From Ophiura sarsii (taxonomy: Eukaryota; Echinodermata; Ophiuroidea; Amphilepidida; Ophiuridae), in the NCBI GenBank assembly GCA_035610835.1, contig CM069446.1, positions 66,325,062-66,389,061 on the forward strand: a stretch of DNA of 64,000 bases. The letters run 5' to 3'. The notes beneath the pieces were generated by a model. The model searched no databases, had not been told where the DNA came from, and saw nothing but the letters and a program-made list of their open reading frames with translations. How positions within the stretch are numbered: position 1 is the first letter of the stretch; each line of letters begins with the position of its first letter. A program made the position numbers and the translations under genes. This document shows, one piece after another, positions 10,481 to 22,534 of the stretch.

Positions 10481-10780
10481 CTATCAATTCATAACTACTG
10501 GTTGTTTATACGACGTAATTAACATGATTAAACTCGTGGTTTTGAAACAATCTAAGCCTAATAAGACCTTGCCTATCTTTTCATAACCACTTAGTACGAC
10601 GTCATTAGAGAGAAAGAGAACGACATCATTTTGTTAAAATTATACCTCCCTATCATGTCATATCTACTTGCTGTTACGACGAAATTAGAGAGAAAGAGAA
10701 CGAGATCATTGTGTTCATTAAAATCGTGTTTTGAAACAATCTAGGCCTAATAAGACCATGCCTATCATTTCATAATTCAA
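10481..10780. repeat. continuation of the AATCGTGTTTTGAAAC repeat array
   Basis: Further units of the array that begins near 10160, including AAATCGTGTTTTGAAACAAT near 10725 and repeated GAGAGAAAGAGAACGA blocks near 10610 and 10690. Confidence 0.55.
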
Positions 10781-10924
10781 ATACGGGAAACATCCAAATT
10801 TGATATTCATATTGCAACAATAGTTGGACGTGAGAAAGTGGACGAAGTTATGATATGAATTATATAAACATTGTTTACATTATATTTGTGATTGAAATGT
10901 AAATGTGTAAGCGATGAATGTAAT

Positions 10925-11131
10925 GGTATACAAAGTAAACATGATGAAATTATGTAATTAATGATATAGTATTATGATATACAATGTAATGTACACTGAA
11001 AATGTGTAATTAATATATACAATTGATATACAATGTAGATATGTAATTATAATATACGTGTATGTATACCTTTACAGTAATGATATACGTAAATAATGCT
11101 GAAAAACATATGAAAATGTGTTATAAAATGT
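10925..11131. repeat. intact copy of the AT-rich repeat, with empty insertion site
   Basis: Uninterrupted counterpart of 8270-8384 joined to 9433-9525. The single AGAT at 11037-11040 marks the site where the other copy received the 1.05-kb element. Confidence 0.75.
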
Positions 11132-11332
11132 AATGATATACTATGTAAACATGATGGAACTAGTGAAACGTGGAAATTGTGTGAACAATGTTAAGTAACG
11201 GATAATAATACACAATAAAAGATTTAAAAAAATGGTAGGCAAAATCATTAAGATTTATTTACAGATCACACCAACATTTATATTATTTTACCCGATTTAA
11301 GGTTGAATTAAAGTTCTACATCCTTCGCCCCG

Positions 11333-11358
11333 CCCCCCCCCCCCCCCCCCCCCCCCCC
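11333..11358. repeat. poly-C run (26)
   Basis: Twenty-six consecutive C residues inside a C-rich stretch. A G run of 15 follows at 11538-11552. Lengths of such homopolymers in an assembly are unreliable. Confidence 0.85.
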
Positions 11359-11765
11359 AACACTCGACCGCCTACCCGTCCACCCACCCGCCACCACTTA
11401 CCCCTAGACTTGGAAATACATCGCAGGTTGAAAGTCACGTGGAGTTGACAAATATAATCTTTTCAAAAGATTTAAGGTTGATTCAAGTTCTGAATACTTT
11501 CTTACCCTGCTTATACGAAATATGAAGGGCGAAGGAAGGGGGGGGGGGGGGGAAATATCTCCAAACAAAGTTATCAAACTGCAAACTTTTAATGGAATTG
11601 CGAGTTGATGAATTATTCTACACTATATCACGCCATGATACGAATAAAAGTACCCATGAAACTGAGGTGATAACATTATTACTTGGCAGCAACCAAAACA
11701 TTGGCGATTGTGAACATCAGAATTCTGATTAGATTGAATTTAAAGCATTGCATAGAAGTGTTTCA
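11359..11765. other. intergenic, nothing recognised
   Basis: No coding signal. The only distinct element is the G run at 11538-11552. Confidence 0.55.
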
Positions 11766-11889
11766 AAATAATAATAATAATAATAATAATGCATTTATAA
11801 TGCGCCATCTATCTAGACAACCTATTCCGAGGCGCAAACATCAAAACAAATAAAACAAACAGTTAAAATATAAAACAGTTACATAGAAA
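11766..11889 (-). mobile_element. 3' end and (ATT)n tail of the CR1/L2-like LINE
   Basis: Read on the minus strand, the segment after the LINE stop codon ends in a GGCGC-type stem, ATAAATGC and a run of ATT trinucleotides (11766-11790). This tail form is typical of L2/CR1-clade elements, which prime on short tandem repeats instead of poly(A). Confidence 0.75.
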
Positions 11890-13845
11890 TCAACCAGTCA
11901 AATCATAAGCAATCTTAAACAGATGAGTTTTTAAAGTCTTTTTGAAACCATCAAGTGAATCACAGAGTCGAAGATCTGAAGGAAGTGAGTTCCACAGTTT
12001 AGGTGCACAAGCATAGAAAGCCCGGTCGCCATATGAAGAATATGTCCGAGGAACTGAGAGAAACTGTTTATCCGAAGATCTGAGGCGACGTGATGGAATG
12101 TGTGGATTGAGAAGATCGCTGATATAAGAAGGTGCCATGTCATGTAGGGCTTTCCAGGTGAGGAGAAGGAGTTTGAAATGGATGCGGTACCGAATAGGTA
12201 ACCAATGGAGACGCTGTAAAACAGGTGAAATGTGATCAAACTTTCTAGTCCTTGTCAGCATTCGTGCAGCAGCATTCTGAGCTCGTTGAAGTTTATTGAG
12301 TTGTCGTTCAGTGATCCCATATAATAAAGAATTACCATTGTCAAGACGCGATGTGACTAAGGCGTGAACAAGTGTAGCAGCAGTATCATCATCAAGCACT
12401 TTGCGGATTTCATTTATGTTCCTTATTTGGAAATATGTAGATTTGCACACATTTTTGATGTGGTTGTCCATTGACAGCGTGTTATCAAACATAATTCCTA
12501 GATTACGAGCACTAGTAGAAGCCTTAATGTTGGAGGAAGCGATTTGAAGAAAATCAGTGCTAGGTTTTGATTGATGGTATTTGGAGGTAATAATGAGAAG
12601 CTCAGTTTTGTCATCATTCAACTTCAACTTATTTGCAGTCATCCACGATTTTATGTCCTTGATACAGGATTCAATTCGAGAACGAGAGGCAATTTCATCG
12701 CAAGCACTATCCAAGTCAAAAGATAAATATAGCTGTGTATCATCGGCATACATATGCACTTCTAAACCATGTTTGCGTGCAATGTTCGCTATTGGAGATG
12801 AATAAATGGTGAAGAATTGCGGGCCAAGTACAGAACCTTGGGGGACACCGAAGAGGAGCGGAATGAATGATGACAAACAACCATTGATGTTTACAGCCTG
12901 CGTTCGATCAGTCAAATAAGAGTGGATCCATTCAAGTGCACTATCTCTGACACCAAACGATGAGAGACGCGACAGAAGGATGCTGTGGTCTATGGTATCA
13001 AAGGCAGCAGATAGATCAAGTAGGACCAAAAACGTACCACGTTTTTTTTCCATATTACATAAAATGTCATTCTGAACACGTAGTAATGCTGTTTCAGTTC
13101 CATGGTGTTTCCTATAAGCAGATTGAAGACATTCATATAGGTTGTTAGAAGCGAGGTGATGAGATATCCGAGATGATACAACTTTTTCAATTATTTTTGA
13201 GATGAAAGCCAAGTTTGAGACAGGGCGGTAGTTTTTTAAGATCTCAGAGTCAAGCGATGGCTTCTTAAGAAGAGGTGTAACAAGTGCAGTCTTGAAACAA
13301 GATGGGAAAACAGCAGATTCCAATGAAAGATTAACAATCCGTGTAATAAGTGGAGCAAGCTGGTGAAGATGTTTCTTTAAAAGCCAAGTAGGAATAGGGT
13401 CAGAATCACATGATTTTGATGGCGAAGCTCTGATGATTTTACAAACCTCTTCTTCCGATGCAGGAGAAAAACCATCTAAATATGAAGTTAAATCATGTTC
13501 ATTGTCCAAAATAGTAGATGAGTTCAGGTTGTCAGTAGCAGTAGATTCAGAGTCCAAGTCGTTGCGTATCTTAGTAATTTTTGAAACAAAGAAATTGTTA
13601 AATTTGTGCGCCAATTTTTCCTTAGAATTGTGAGAAGGAAGTTTTGGTTTTCCCTTTTGAAACAAAAGACTCTCAACAATCTTAAAGAGCTCTTTCTGAT
13701 CAGCACAATTCGAAATCTTGTCTCTGTAATACGTTGCCTTGGCATCATAAATCATGTTATAAACATGTTGCCGCTGAGTTATAAAAATCTCACGATCCAC
13801 TTCCAACTTTGATTTCCTCCATTTGCGTTCGAGTCTTTTCCTTGA
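11890..13845 (-). CDS. non-LTR retrotransposon ORF2 (reverse transcriptase), 5'-truncated, CR1/L2-like
   Basis: The frame is open from 13845 (a stop lies at 13846-13848) to the stop at 11890, about 651 codons, with no internal stop. It begins with the basic linker that follows the AP endonuclease in these elements ([12 protein letters not shown]). The reverse transcriptase follows with all its blocks: [29 protein letters not shown] and the catalytic YADDTQLYL. The C-terminal thumb-like part ([14 protein letters not shown]) runs up to [10 protein letters not shown] near the end. The endonuclease domain is missing, so the copy arose by incomplete reverse transcription and cannot move by itself. 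The intact frame points to a fairly young insertion. Minor shadow frames lie on the other strand. Confidence 0.9.
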   Translation of the reverse strand, partial: SRKRLERKWRKSKLEVDREIFITQRQHVYNMIYDAKATYYRDKISNCADQKELFKIVESLLFQKGKPKLPSHNSKEKLAHKFNNFFVSKITKIRNDLDSESTATDNLNSSTILDNEHDLTSYLDGFSPASEEEVCKIIRASPSKSCDSDPIPTWLLKKHLHQLAPLITRIVNLSLESAVFPSCFKTALVTPLLKKPSLDSEILKNYRPVSNLAFISKIIEKVVSSRISHHLASNNLYECLQSAYRKHHGTETALLRVQNDILCNMEKKRGTFLVLLDLSAAFDTIDHSILLSRLSSFGVRDSALEWIHSYLTDRTQAVNINGCLSSFIPLLFGVPQGSVLGPQFFTIYSSPIANIARKHGLEVHMYADDTQLYLSFDLDSACDEIASRSRIESCIKDIKSWMTANKLKLNDDKTELLIITSKYHQSKPSTDFLQIASSNIKASTSARNLGIMFDNTLSMDNHIKNVCKSTYFQIRNINEIRKVLDDDTAATLVHALVTSRLDNGNSLLYGITERQLNKLQRAQNAAARMLTRTRKFDHISPVLQRLHWLPIRYRIHFKLLLLTWKALHDMAPSYISDLLNPHIPSRRLRSSDKQFLSVPRTYSSYGDRAFYACAPKLWNSLPSDLRLCDSLDGFKKTLKTHLFKIAYDLTG

Positions 13846-13848
13846 TTA

Positions 13849-13876
13849 TCAAATCAAATCAAATCAAATCAAATCA
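13849..13876. repeat. (ATCAA)n microsatellite at the LINE 5' breakpoint
   Basis: About five and a half copies of a five-base unit (AAATC) abut the truncated 5' end of the LINE, at the insertion junction. Confidence 0.8.
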
Positions 13877-14568
13877 ATGTTCCATATATGACAAATATTT
13901 ACAAAGATTAATAATATCAAAACAAATCAATCAGGGCAAAATAAAATACAACAATATGACAATATTGAGGAAAAGGCAGAAAGGCCAGTAAGGCCTGAAC
14001 GTTGCCTATCCCTTCGGAGGAAATGTTACAACAACAAAAAAGACTAGGGCGGTGCTCGAAAAGAATCTATAAAGCTTTGAGATAAGTTTGATATAATAGT
14101 TCTAGATTTAGCTTTTGTTTTGAAGGACATGCACACACAAAACACCTGATTGTATTTTAATGTGAGGTTTTGCTTCAATTGTTCCAAAAGATGGGGCCAC
14201 CCGTACTGACAGAACTCTATGATAGACATACCTGATTTATTCACAAAATGTAGGTATATATAATTATGGGCTTTCAAATTACACCTGAAATATGGCTCTA
14301 TCACATTTAGTTATGATTCCTCAACAAAAATGCAACGCCGCTACTCTTTTGAGGTGGTGAGTTCAAAACATGGTCTTGTAGCCATACCGAAGTAGAGTGA
14401 TTGGATCGAAATCCAAATTGTTTTATCATCAAGGATTTCATTAGTAGTCCTATTTATGTCTTTGTAGGATCTTAATAATAATTAAAATAATTATAAAAAA
14501 TAAAAAAGATAATATTTTTTTACAAAATCGATAATTCTAAAAAACTTCGGCGTCTTGGTTTTATTTGT
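13877..14568. other. intergenic, nothing recognised
   Basis: AT-rich sequence. The open frame at 14044-14304 (-) shows no recognisable domain. Confidence 0.5.
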
Positions 14569-15231
14569 ATATGGCTCATTCCATGAAGTTGGGGCATTTG
14601 TTAAAATTGCAGAATTTGGTACTTTAGGCAGCTTATAAACTGTTTTACTCTATGTGTATATCAAAAAAATTTAGTGTCCAAAAACAGTACTAGGTTATAG
14701 TATTGAGCCATGAAAAAAAAAAAAAAATCGACCCTTCCTTGAAGGAAAAAAAATTAAAAAAATGAGGTGGTGTCCAAGACCATTTTTGCTAAAAAACGTG
14801 ACATGGAAAACACAACAATTAATATGGGTTTTATGTAAGCAAAACTATCATAGAATTGCTTGGAAATCGCTTTGATTAATAAAAGATACATGTATTCATA
14901 GTTTACTGACCAAAACACCTCGTCACGCTGGACTGATTTTTCACCCAAGCAACATGAAAATTGCCTTTCCGATGCTACGCACGGTGTCCACAAAATATAC
15001 ACGTGTAGCATCGGGAGTTTTCATTGCTGAATGGGGGTAGTTCTCTATCATACATTTTTAAATTATTTTCCAAAATTAAGAGCATTTATCAATTGAAAAC
15101 TATTGCAAATGAGAATAAATTTCATGAAGACCATTCCATATATTCATGAAAAAGTATACCGTGCCGTGTGCATGGTGTCCTAACCATAAAATGTAGCATC
15201 GTGATAAACATCCTATGCAATTTGTGGGAAT

Positions 15232-15246
15232 CCCCCCCCCCCCCCC
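15232..15246. repeat. poly-C run (15)
   Basis: Homopolymer C tract inside the TIR-bounded element. Confidence 0.85.
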
Positions 15247-15735
15247 GGAGATAAATAAAACATTCCATATTTCTTGTGTAAGGATAGAGGTCAATAGCTA
15301 TCAGGTTTGTTTGGAATTTGCCACATGTGAGCTAGTTTTATCAAGGTTTCAGTCGCTGATGTCCCGTTGTAGCATCGGGACTTTTATGTAGCATCAAAAT
15401 GTAAACATTGGATAGTTTTGTGAATGGTAAGTGCGATTGTAATTATTTCTTAATGTTGCTTCTATGTCTGTATTTATTAATGCATTTTTATTGAAAGGGA
15501 AACACTGAATCAGAATTTCTTTTCATGTTATGATATTAATTTTGAGTCACGGACGCCATAATAATTTGGCGTCCATGTAGCATCGGGCATAGCATGGGCA
15601 ATATTTTGCATTGGGTATCGTTATAGTTCGTTGAAATTGTATTTTTTTTGTAGAATCACATCATTAATAAACTTTGAAGTTAATAATGAATTAGTTTTTG
15701 CTCTTTTAATGCTAATAATATAGCTTACCAATACG

Positions 15736-15766
15736 ATGCTACATGGACACCATGTCCATGTAGCAT
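15736..15766. repeat. 31-bp palindrome made of two head-to-head motif copies
   Basis: The arms ATGCTACATGGACA and TGTCCATGTAGCAT are separated by CCA. It is the only perfect palindromic pair of the element's recurrent motif. Confidence 0.85.
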
Positions 15767-17503
15767 TTCATAACATTTGCCTAATTAGACTAAAACAATT
15801 ACCCCATTCGAAATTATCCATCACCCAAAACATTCAAAACATTGCCTACATTTTACTACACTTTACAGAAAAAAGGCATATTATGAGAGATGTATATCTA
15901 ATGAAATATATTAATACACAATGCTACATGGACACCATTTCCATTAGCATTTCACTGAATTCACAATAAACATTCCCTTATTTTAGTTTTATTTACTATA
16001 AATAAAACAAATAATTGTAAATCATTTAAGTTCTCTATCCTTTGCTATTCTTTTTCATGTTAAATGAATAATAAATAAAATACTCCAGCATAATTTTAAT
16101 ATAAATATTTTCCTGCAACACAAAAAGTGCAACATGAATAAATAATCTACTCCAATATCAATACACAATGTTCCATGAAGATACTAAGCCATAGGGTTTA
16201 TTTTGTTTTGCTTTGCAGGTTCTTGACATTAATTCAGAAGACAGTTCTATCGTCCTGGAATTTATTGAGATGAAGACAAGGAACCCATCATTTTCAAAAA
16301 CTAGTACCTTTCCAAAGAAATCCATCATGGCAATTAAATTATTTTTTTGCAAACTGACTTTTTAAGTGATCAAACTTTTCAATCATCTTTATCAATAATA
16401 GAGGATGATTCAATCAGAAACGAGCAAAGAGACTAAGATCACAAAGGGTACTTTAAGAACAGCACTGCATGAAGTTTGTTTCAGTGGACATCTTAAGTTT
16501 CTTTGATCAATGGTGTATTGTTATTGTGTAATTGTAAGAAATGGTGTATGTGTATCATAGGTAATTATGTTTTATGCTTCATGGCAGGTTATCTTTTTGT
16601 GTAATTTGTAGTTTTACAATCCATGTTATTAATTTTATCGTGTGCTTATAACATAAAAAGTTAACATCATAGTACATCCTCTCTATTGATCTGAAAAAGA
16701 TGCACCTGTTCAAGCTGTTCCAAATATTTTAGGGCACGGTGTCCATGTAGCATCGTAATACTTAAGTACACAGAAAAGGTAAATTTTACATGAACAGTGT
16801 TTAGATAAATTTCAAGCAATTCACTCTGTGTATCTACTTGATATGATGAACAAGTAGACAAACCATTCACACTCAAATAATTGTAACAGTATGAATAGTC
16901 TTATTATTAACAATGTTACAAGACGCGGTGTCCATGTAGCATCGGTGGTGCATTTTAAAACATTATACAGGTAAATAATACTTCATATACTTACTTTATG
17001 ACTATAATGTAATCAATGTGCATGGTTTATAGAGTACTTTACATCAAACAAATATTGATATGTACTTTTTTTAAATTCATTATACAAATTGCAAAATAAA
17101 GAGTCACTTTTCAATGAGTTTTTACATAAAACAGTTAATCTACGATGTCTTGTTCGTTAAGTTATGTTCAACCTAGACAAATCTGGTTTCTTTTCATGTA
17201 TATGTGGTTCCAAGTAGTTAATTGAGGTATAGAAACTTGGCCCACATCTTAAGCTAATTTATTAGAAAATGATATGGAAATGGGAAATGGTGTCCATGTA
17301 GCATCAGGATTTTTGGAAATGTCATCCAACTGTTGAACATGTGCGGTTATTTTACACCAAATGTTACATTTAAAAAAAAAGTTCTACATTGGACTTTGGT
17401 AAATGTAGAACCTAAAAAAGAAGAAAGAGTTGGAAAATATCCATTTTGAAAATTTCACTTGGATGTCACATAATATGCCCCAACTTCATGGAATGAGCCA
17501 TAT

Positions 17504-18179
17504 TGGTATCACATGAGCTATCTTTAACTGTTCAGGTACAATTCCAGTTTATATTGTCAAGTTGAACATACTTGTTTGAAGAGGTTTTGCGATCTCTTTT
17601 CATAATAAAATTACCTTCATTATCATTACCAGCACTTTTTTTTATAATTTAATGTCTCTATTATATTTGTTATATATATTCATCTCCACATCAGGTTTCA
17701 TGTACATTGTACTAAAAATACAATATGAAATTTGGACTTGATCCTGCTACATGGTTTTACAGATCTGTTTCGTAAGGACCGTTAGGTCCTCACTCGTCTG
17801 AAACTCAATACAGAATGATGGTACATAATAATACACAAACCAGTGGATTAGTGCAATTATATTTATACTTGAAGATATCAAATGATATATTTTATCAGCC
17901 AGTTTCGGGCCGACAGTTACAAAAAACACATTAAATTGGTTTGATATAATCTTAATGGTTGGTAAAACATTGTTATGATCATCATTAAATTTGTTCCGTC
18001 TAGACCTTAATCTCCCTCACTTGGAATATTTAATTCAAAGGCATATTATGCGATCTTTTCTATGGGACGTCCTCTATACTTGATTTTTTTGATAACAGAT
18101 TTTTGTTGTTGCAGATTTACATTTTAAATCATAAATCATAAATATGTACTGAGTTATAGAGCGATACGATTCCTGATTA
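17504..18179. other. intergenic, nothing recognised
   Basis: AT-rich. The open frame at 17747-17929 (-) has no recognisable feature. Confidence 0.5.
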
Positions 18180-18284
18180 CTTTAACCCTAACAGCCCCGT
18201 ATCCCATGAAATCCCATTTCCCAGCCTGTCGGTTCCACCTGGCGCTGAGGTTTTTGGGTGAAATAATGGCCCGGGCTACATAGC

Positions 18285-18358
18285 TTCCCCCGTGGCTCAG
18301 TTGGTAGAGCGTTCGACTGTCAACCGAGAGGTCGTGGGTTCAAACCCCGGGGCGTGGC
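18285..18358 (+). tRNA. tRNA-like sequence, Asp(GTC)-like, probably a SINE head
   Basis: A perfect A box TGGCTCAGTTGG (18293-18304) and B box GGTTCAAACCC (18337-18347) are present. An anticodon-type loop CTGTCAA would read GTC (Asp). A T7 pol III stop follows at 18377-18383. The acceptor stem pairs poorly (CCCCG against CGTGG), so a functional tRNA is unlikely. Confidence 0.5.
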
Positions 18359-18678
18359 ACCTCTTGTTGTGTGTGCTTTTTTTGCTTGAAAAAAATTTCT
18401 TTGGAAAATCCACCGGGAGTGTTAGGATTAAGGAACGATTTTTTTTCTTCTTTTTAATTTTCACTTTTTTACTCTAATTTTACCTTGATTAACCCTAACA
18501 GCCCCGTATCCCATGAAATCCCATTTCCCAGCCTGTGTATCCCATGAAATCCCATTTCCCAGCCTGTGTATCCCATGAAATCCCATTTCCCAGCCTGTCG
18601 GTTCCACCTGGCGCTGAGGTTTTTGGGTGAAATAATGGCCCCGGGCTACATAGCTGGGCGAGTACACTCGCCCAAACT

Positions 18679-18751
18679 TCCCACGTGGCTCAGTTGGTAG
18701 AGCGTTCGACTGTCAACCGAGAGGTCGTGGGTTCAAACCCCGGGGCGTGGC
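18679..18751 (+). tRNA. second tRNA-like copy, Asp(GTC)-like, probably a SINE head
   Basis: Same body as at 18285, with an A box at 18686-18697, a B box at 18730-18740 and a T run at 18770-18776. Here CCACG can pair with CGTGG at the 3' side, but the full seven-pair acceptor stem still does not form in register. Confidence 0.5.
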
Positions 18752-18826
18752 ACCTCTTGTTGTGTGTGCTTTTTTTGCTTGAAAAAAATTTCGTTGGAAA
18801 ATCCACCGGGAGTGTTAGGGTTAAAG

Positions 18827-21610
18827 AGTGAAATAAACAGTTTATTTTCATTCCAATTTCTCTCTTAAACCATGATTATGAAGTAATTATGAATCGTATC
18901 ACCCTAGCTGTAACTAGGAATATATTTAAAATCAAGTGTTTCTCCAATTTAAATAATACATTCTGCGTAAAAGGTCATGTACATCATAAAATTAATCTAT
19001 GGTTTTCGAAATTGAATGAAGGGACATTATATTGTGCTCGTTTGCATACATGCCTCGTGGACAATCATGTAAATCGAGTGCTCGGTAACAAACAATTAAA
19101 TCACACATGACAAACAGAAACAGATTTCATTTTCTTTTCATCAATGTTTCATGTTTTTTCATATCATGTTCGAAGATTAATACATTTCAACTTGGTTTTG
19201 AAAACAAAAATCGCTTCTTTCACTATTGCAGGTTGTTTTTTAAACTCACCTTTGTGCGTGGTTTATTTATTTAATTACGTTCAATTTGACAACACGTACT
19301 ACCATGATCATGTACGTAGTAAAGGGTCAAATTTCAATAGGAAGGTATATACAATAGGAATAGGAAAATCTTAGTGATTAAACAGTCACTGTAAGTACAT
19401 GTAATTATTTTCAAAATGTACCAAAACCGTGCCTTATACCAACTGATAAAAATATATTGTTATCAAAATATCAAGTGTACAGCCATGATCTCAAAACTGA
19501 GCAAATGCGAGCTTACAACTTATACAAGTTTTGAACAATAACTGCACGACAAGACAGGCACGACTTTGCCACGACGGCCACCTTTGCACCTGACATTATA
19601 TCTACATGTACAGGTACGTGCACTGTACATAGACGCCGTACCTCCCTTCACGTTGCCCGTGGCGACTGCATGTACCCCAATTGCACCGTACACTACGCGT
19701 ACGGAACCGTTCAATGACTTGAAATCCCCATGTAAATAAACTTCTCCCTCCCCATTCGAATGTATCGCCGAGATGCTGCATAGCATCCGGTTCTGTGTGT
19801 GTGTCAATATGGAAGTAATACCAAGGTGTCAATATAGTGTTTATATAAAAGTTGTATCGCGGGATCACTATTAAATAAATTTTAACATAAATACCGGAAG
19901 CATTTATGGTTATAAACTTAAAATGAGTCAAGTTATTTTACGCGTGGAGTTCTTGAAATCATGATCTGGAAATGATTGTATAGGCTTGTATATTAAACCA
20001 AGGAGTTATCATATAGTTAATAATAACTCCTTAATTAAACCACCATCCATGGTATAACCTTATAACCTTTTCCCACAGGTTGGTAGTAGTCGCGTAGTAC
20101 ATGTACACGTAATACTAGTTTTTGTGACACAGATATTAGTGTTATCTGTATGTATCCAGGATACGGAAGTTATCTCTCCAGTAGTTGGACCACAGTGTGT
20201 GGTTGAACTAATTTTAGCATTATATTAGATCTACGCTTAATAGAGTTTCATCTTATCATTGGATGCACTATTCGGGACACGCAATACCTAAGCCAATGAG
20301 TTATTATTATAAAACAACACTATACCAATATTGTATACGGTAAATACATTAAAGCTATACTTACTTCGGTTTAACGGGTAGGCTACAGTTTTTATATCAC
20401 AATGCAGAAAATAACTCAGATCAATCTTGGAATATTAAATCGATGAAGGCTGACGTGACCAAACCACTGTGTTGCTTTGATGCTGAAATGATAACACAAA
20501 CAATACAATACAAGATCAATTGCTGACCCTGTTGACACTATATTAATGCTCTGCATGGCATTGTGTGCTAGTTGACATATTCACTCAAGTAAAGTTCTGG
20601 GTCCGTACCGTTCGTTCTGGTAGAGTGAATATTTGATGAGAGATTCCATTATTATTCAATATAATACTTACCACTCTACATGTATGACACGATACGGTGG
20701 AACACACATTATTACGACTCCCAATAGTCTGAAGTTCTGAACAGGTTTCACATTAGTGTGTATTTGTACAGTACTATAAGCCGTCGTCCATATTACCGTA
20801 CTAGTAATACCATTGCCAAACTTTATATTACGCCGGTAGTACTTTAGAAAAAACAACCTCAAGCTGAGTAACTTCCTGAAACTGTGGTTTTGGTTTCCGG
20901 TATGGTTTCGGATACTACAACATTTATCATGATTATTTTAATTAACATACAGTAAAAACTCAACTAACCTTACGTGTATATATTCTTGGCTTGGGAGTCC
21001 TCATTCGCACAGGTCGCTGTTTTGGTATTTATGCCCTGGTGTTTGGTTACCAAACACGGATAGATCCCATGGCGTTGATAACAAGCACGCACACAGTTTG
21101 TAGTTTGTTATTTCACTCAGCGTTTAATATCGTCTGTGTGCTGAACAATCATGGTATAGAGGTATGTGACCCGCCTTGTGACTATAATAGTTTCCTCGTG
21201 ATAGTTTAGTTTCCCGGTTCAGTTGAGTTGAAATTGTTTAGTTTTAGAGCTCGGGTCACGGAAAGTATTTTGTGACGATCACGGGTTGGTGATGGTGTGA
21301 TTATATACGTGTCATGATGTTAGCTGGTCGTGTATAAGCGGTAACCACTTTTATCTTTGCTGAATTAGCCTATTATTAATTGTTTATCAGGGGAGATTAA
21401 AGGTCACGATCACGCTAGCGACAAATATGCCTGTTCCATGGTCCATCACGATCTCAAGTGGATATTTGTCAAAGTCCTAAGACTGAATTCAGATTCGGGT
21501 GTTGTGGTGGTGGAGTCTATGAATTTCTTTCATGTATTTTAAAATCGCTATTTGTACCCAGATGACTTTAAAATGTATATGAGATTTTGATACAAAAATA
21601 TGAACATATT
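18827..21610. other. intergenic, no gene recognised
   Basis: Several short open frames (for example 18889-19110, 19520-19931 minus, 20668-20862 minus, 20991-21209) lack any recognisable domain or splice structure. A short inverted repeat (AAGGAGTTAT...ATAACTCCTT) lies near 20000-20033. Nothing else stands out. Confidence 0.5.
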
Positions 21611-22227
21611 CCCAGCTAACCATGACGCGTGACGTTGTGGGAACGTTGTGACAACGTTAGACTTTCGTTTTTAGAACGTTGTGATTAAAGGTTCTGAGAA
21701 CGTAATTTTTGTCGTTTAAAGAATTGTTTGTTATTTTTAAAATAATTTTTTTCTCCGAATTTTGTTCCTACTAGAAAGTTAAACCCTCGTATTTCTGCCA
21801 TTTCGATAAATAAACATGTTAAACTTTAAATCGTTTAAAGCAATCATTTACGTCTATGGCACGTGTCCGAGAAGTCTTAATGTCGAAGAGTCTTGCATTA
21901 AAAGACAGTGGGGTGGAGAAAATGAGCTTTTACACACAGCTCTATGGAGAAAAATTTACACAATCGTCGATATCTCGAAAAGAAAATCATTAATTACAAA
22001 TTTTCTTTTTTCAAAGTAACTTTTTTGGACAGCCTATATGCAAATCTTTTATTAAAAAAAAGAAAAAAAGAAGACAAATTATATATAATTATTATCCTCC
22101 AATTAGTCCTGCTTTGCTGAATGTCAAATTGACTGGATTTAATTATATTTCATTACTTATTACACCCATCTTGATCCAAAAACCACCATCCCCGCCGGAA
22201 CACCCGACATCAACACGCCCACCCCAA

Positions 22228-22230
<3 letters not shown>

Positions 22231-22266
<36 letters not shown>
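22231..22266. repeat. poly-C run (36)
   Basis: Thirty-six consecutive C residues within a C-rich stretch. Confidence 0.9.
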
Positions 22267-22284
22267 TACACGTAATTCACTTCC

Positions 22285-22534
22285 TTAACACTTTCCACGC
22301 GGCAGGCAGCTGTCGACGACATTCCAAAATTGCACAAAATGTTTCAAAAAAGGTCAAAATTGTTGAATTACATTACCATATTTGACATCACAATGAGAAA
22401 TGCATTGAAATAAGTAGCAACATGCAAAGTATCGGTCCAGTAATCCTTGAGATAGACCCTGACATTTGGGAAATGTTTCTCTGGATATTCTGTTTTGTAT
22501 ATTTTAAAACTTATAGCCGCGTGGAAAGTGTTAA
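22285..22534 (+). mobile_element. TTAA-flanked MITE, family CACTTTCCACGCGGC, copy 1
   Basis: A 250-bp non-coding unit with ends TTAACACTTTCCACGCGGC and GCCGCGTGGAAAGTGTTAA, which are inverted repeats. TTAA on both sides suggests a piggyBac-type target. The body has the family's conserved blocks (ACAAAATGTTTCAAAAA, CAATGAGAAATGCATTGAAA, TCCTTGAGATAGA). Ten members lie in this window. Confidence 0.85.

Larger units (their letters stand above)
14569..17503. mobile_element. 2.9-kb TIR-bounded element with a repeated GGTGTCCATGTAGCATCG motif
   Basis: The left end 14569-14597 and right end 17475-17503 are exact 29-bp reverse complements (core GGCTCATTCCATGAAGTTGG). Between them the 18-base motif recurs complete at 15734-15751 (minus), 16738-16755 and 16927-16944. 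Copies one base different lie at 15568-15585 and 17288-17305. Partial or spaced copies lie near 14971-15015, 15174-15201, 15369-15395 and 15921-15950 (minus). At 15736-15766 two copies face each other as a 14-bp perfect palindrome. Open frames inside are short and look accidental. Outside the TIRs I see no motif copy. The flanks read ATAT on both sides, which the palindromic ends make ambiguous as a target duplication. The arrangement resembles subterminal transposase-binding sites but spread over the whole element. Class unknown. Confidence 0.75.
18180..18826. mobile_element. composite element of two tRNA-like units bounded by 14-bp inverted repeats
   Basis: The ends CTTTAACCCTAACA (18180-18193) and TGTTAGGGTTAAAG (18813-18826) are exact reverse complements. 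Inside are two direct units, about 18180-18430 and 18490-18826. Each has a leader (CCCATGAAATCCCATTTCCC), a tRNA-like body, a T7 run and a shared tail ending CCGGGAGTGTTAGG. In the second unit the leader word is tandemly triplicated. This is probably a dimeric tRNA-derived SINE or a MITE that carries one. Confidence 0.65.

Noticed and set aside
18285..18751. Functional tRNA-Asp gene pair
   Set aside because: Acceptor stems do not pair over seven positions and both lie in a repeated unit, so a SINE origin is more likely.
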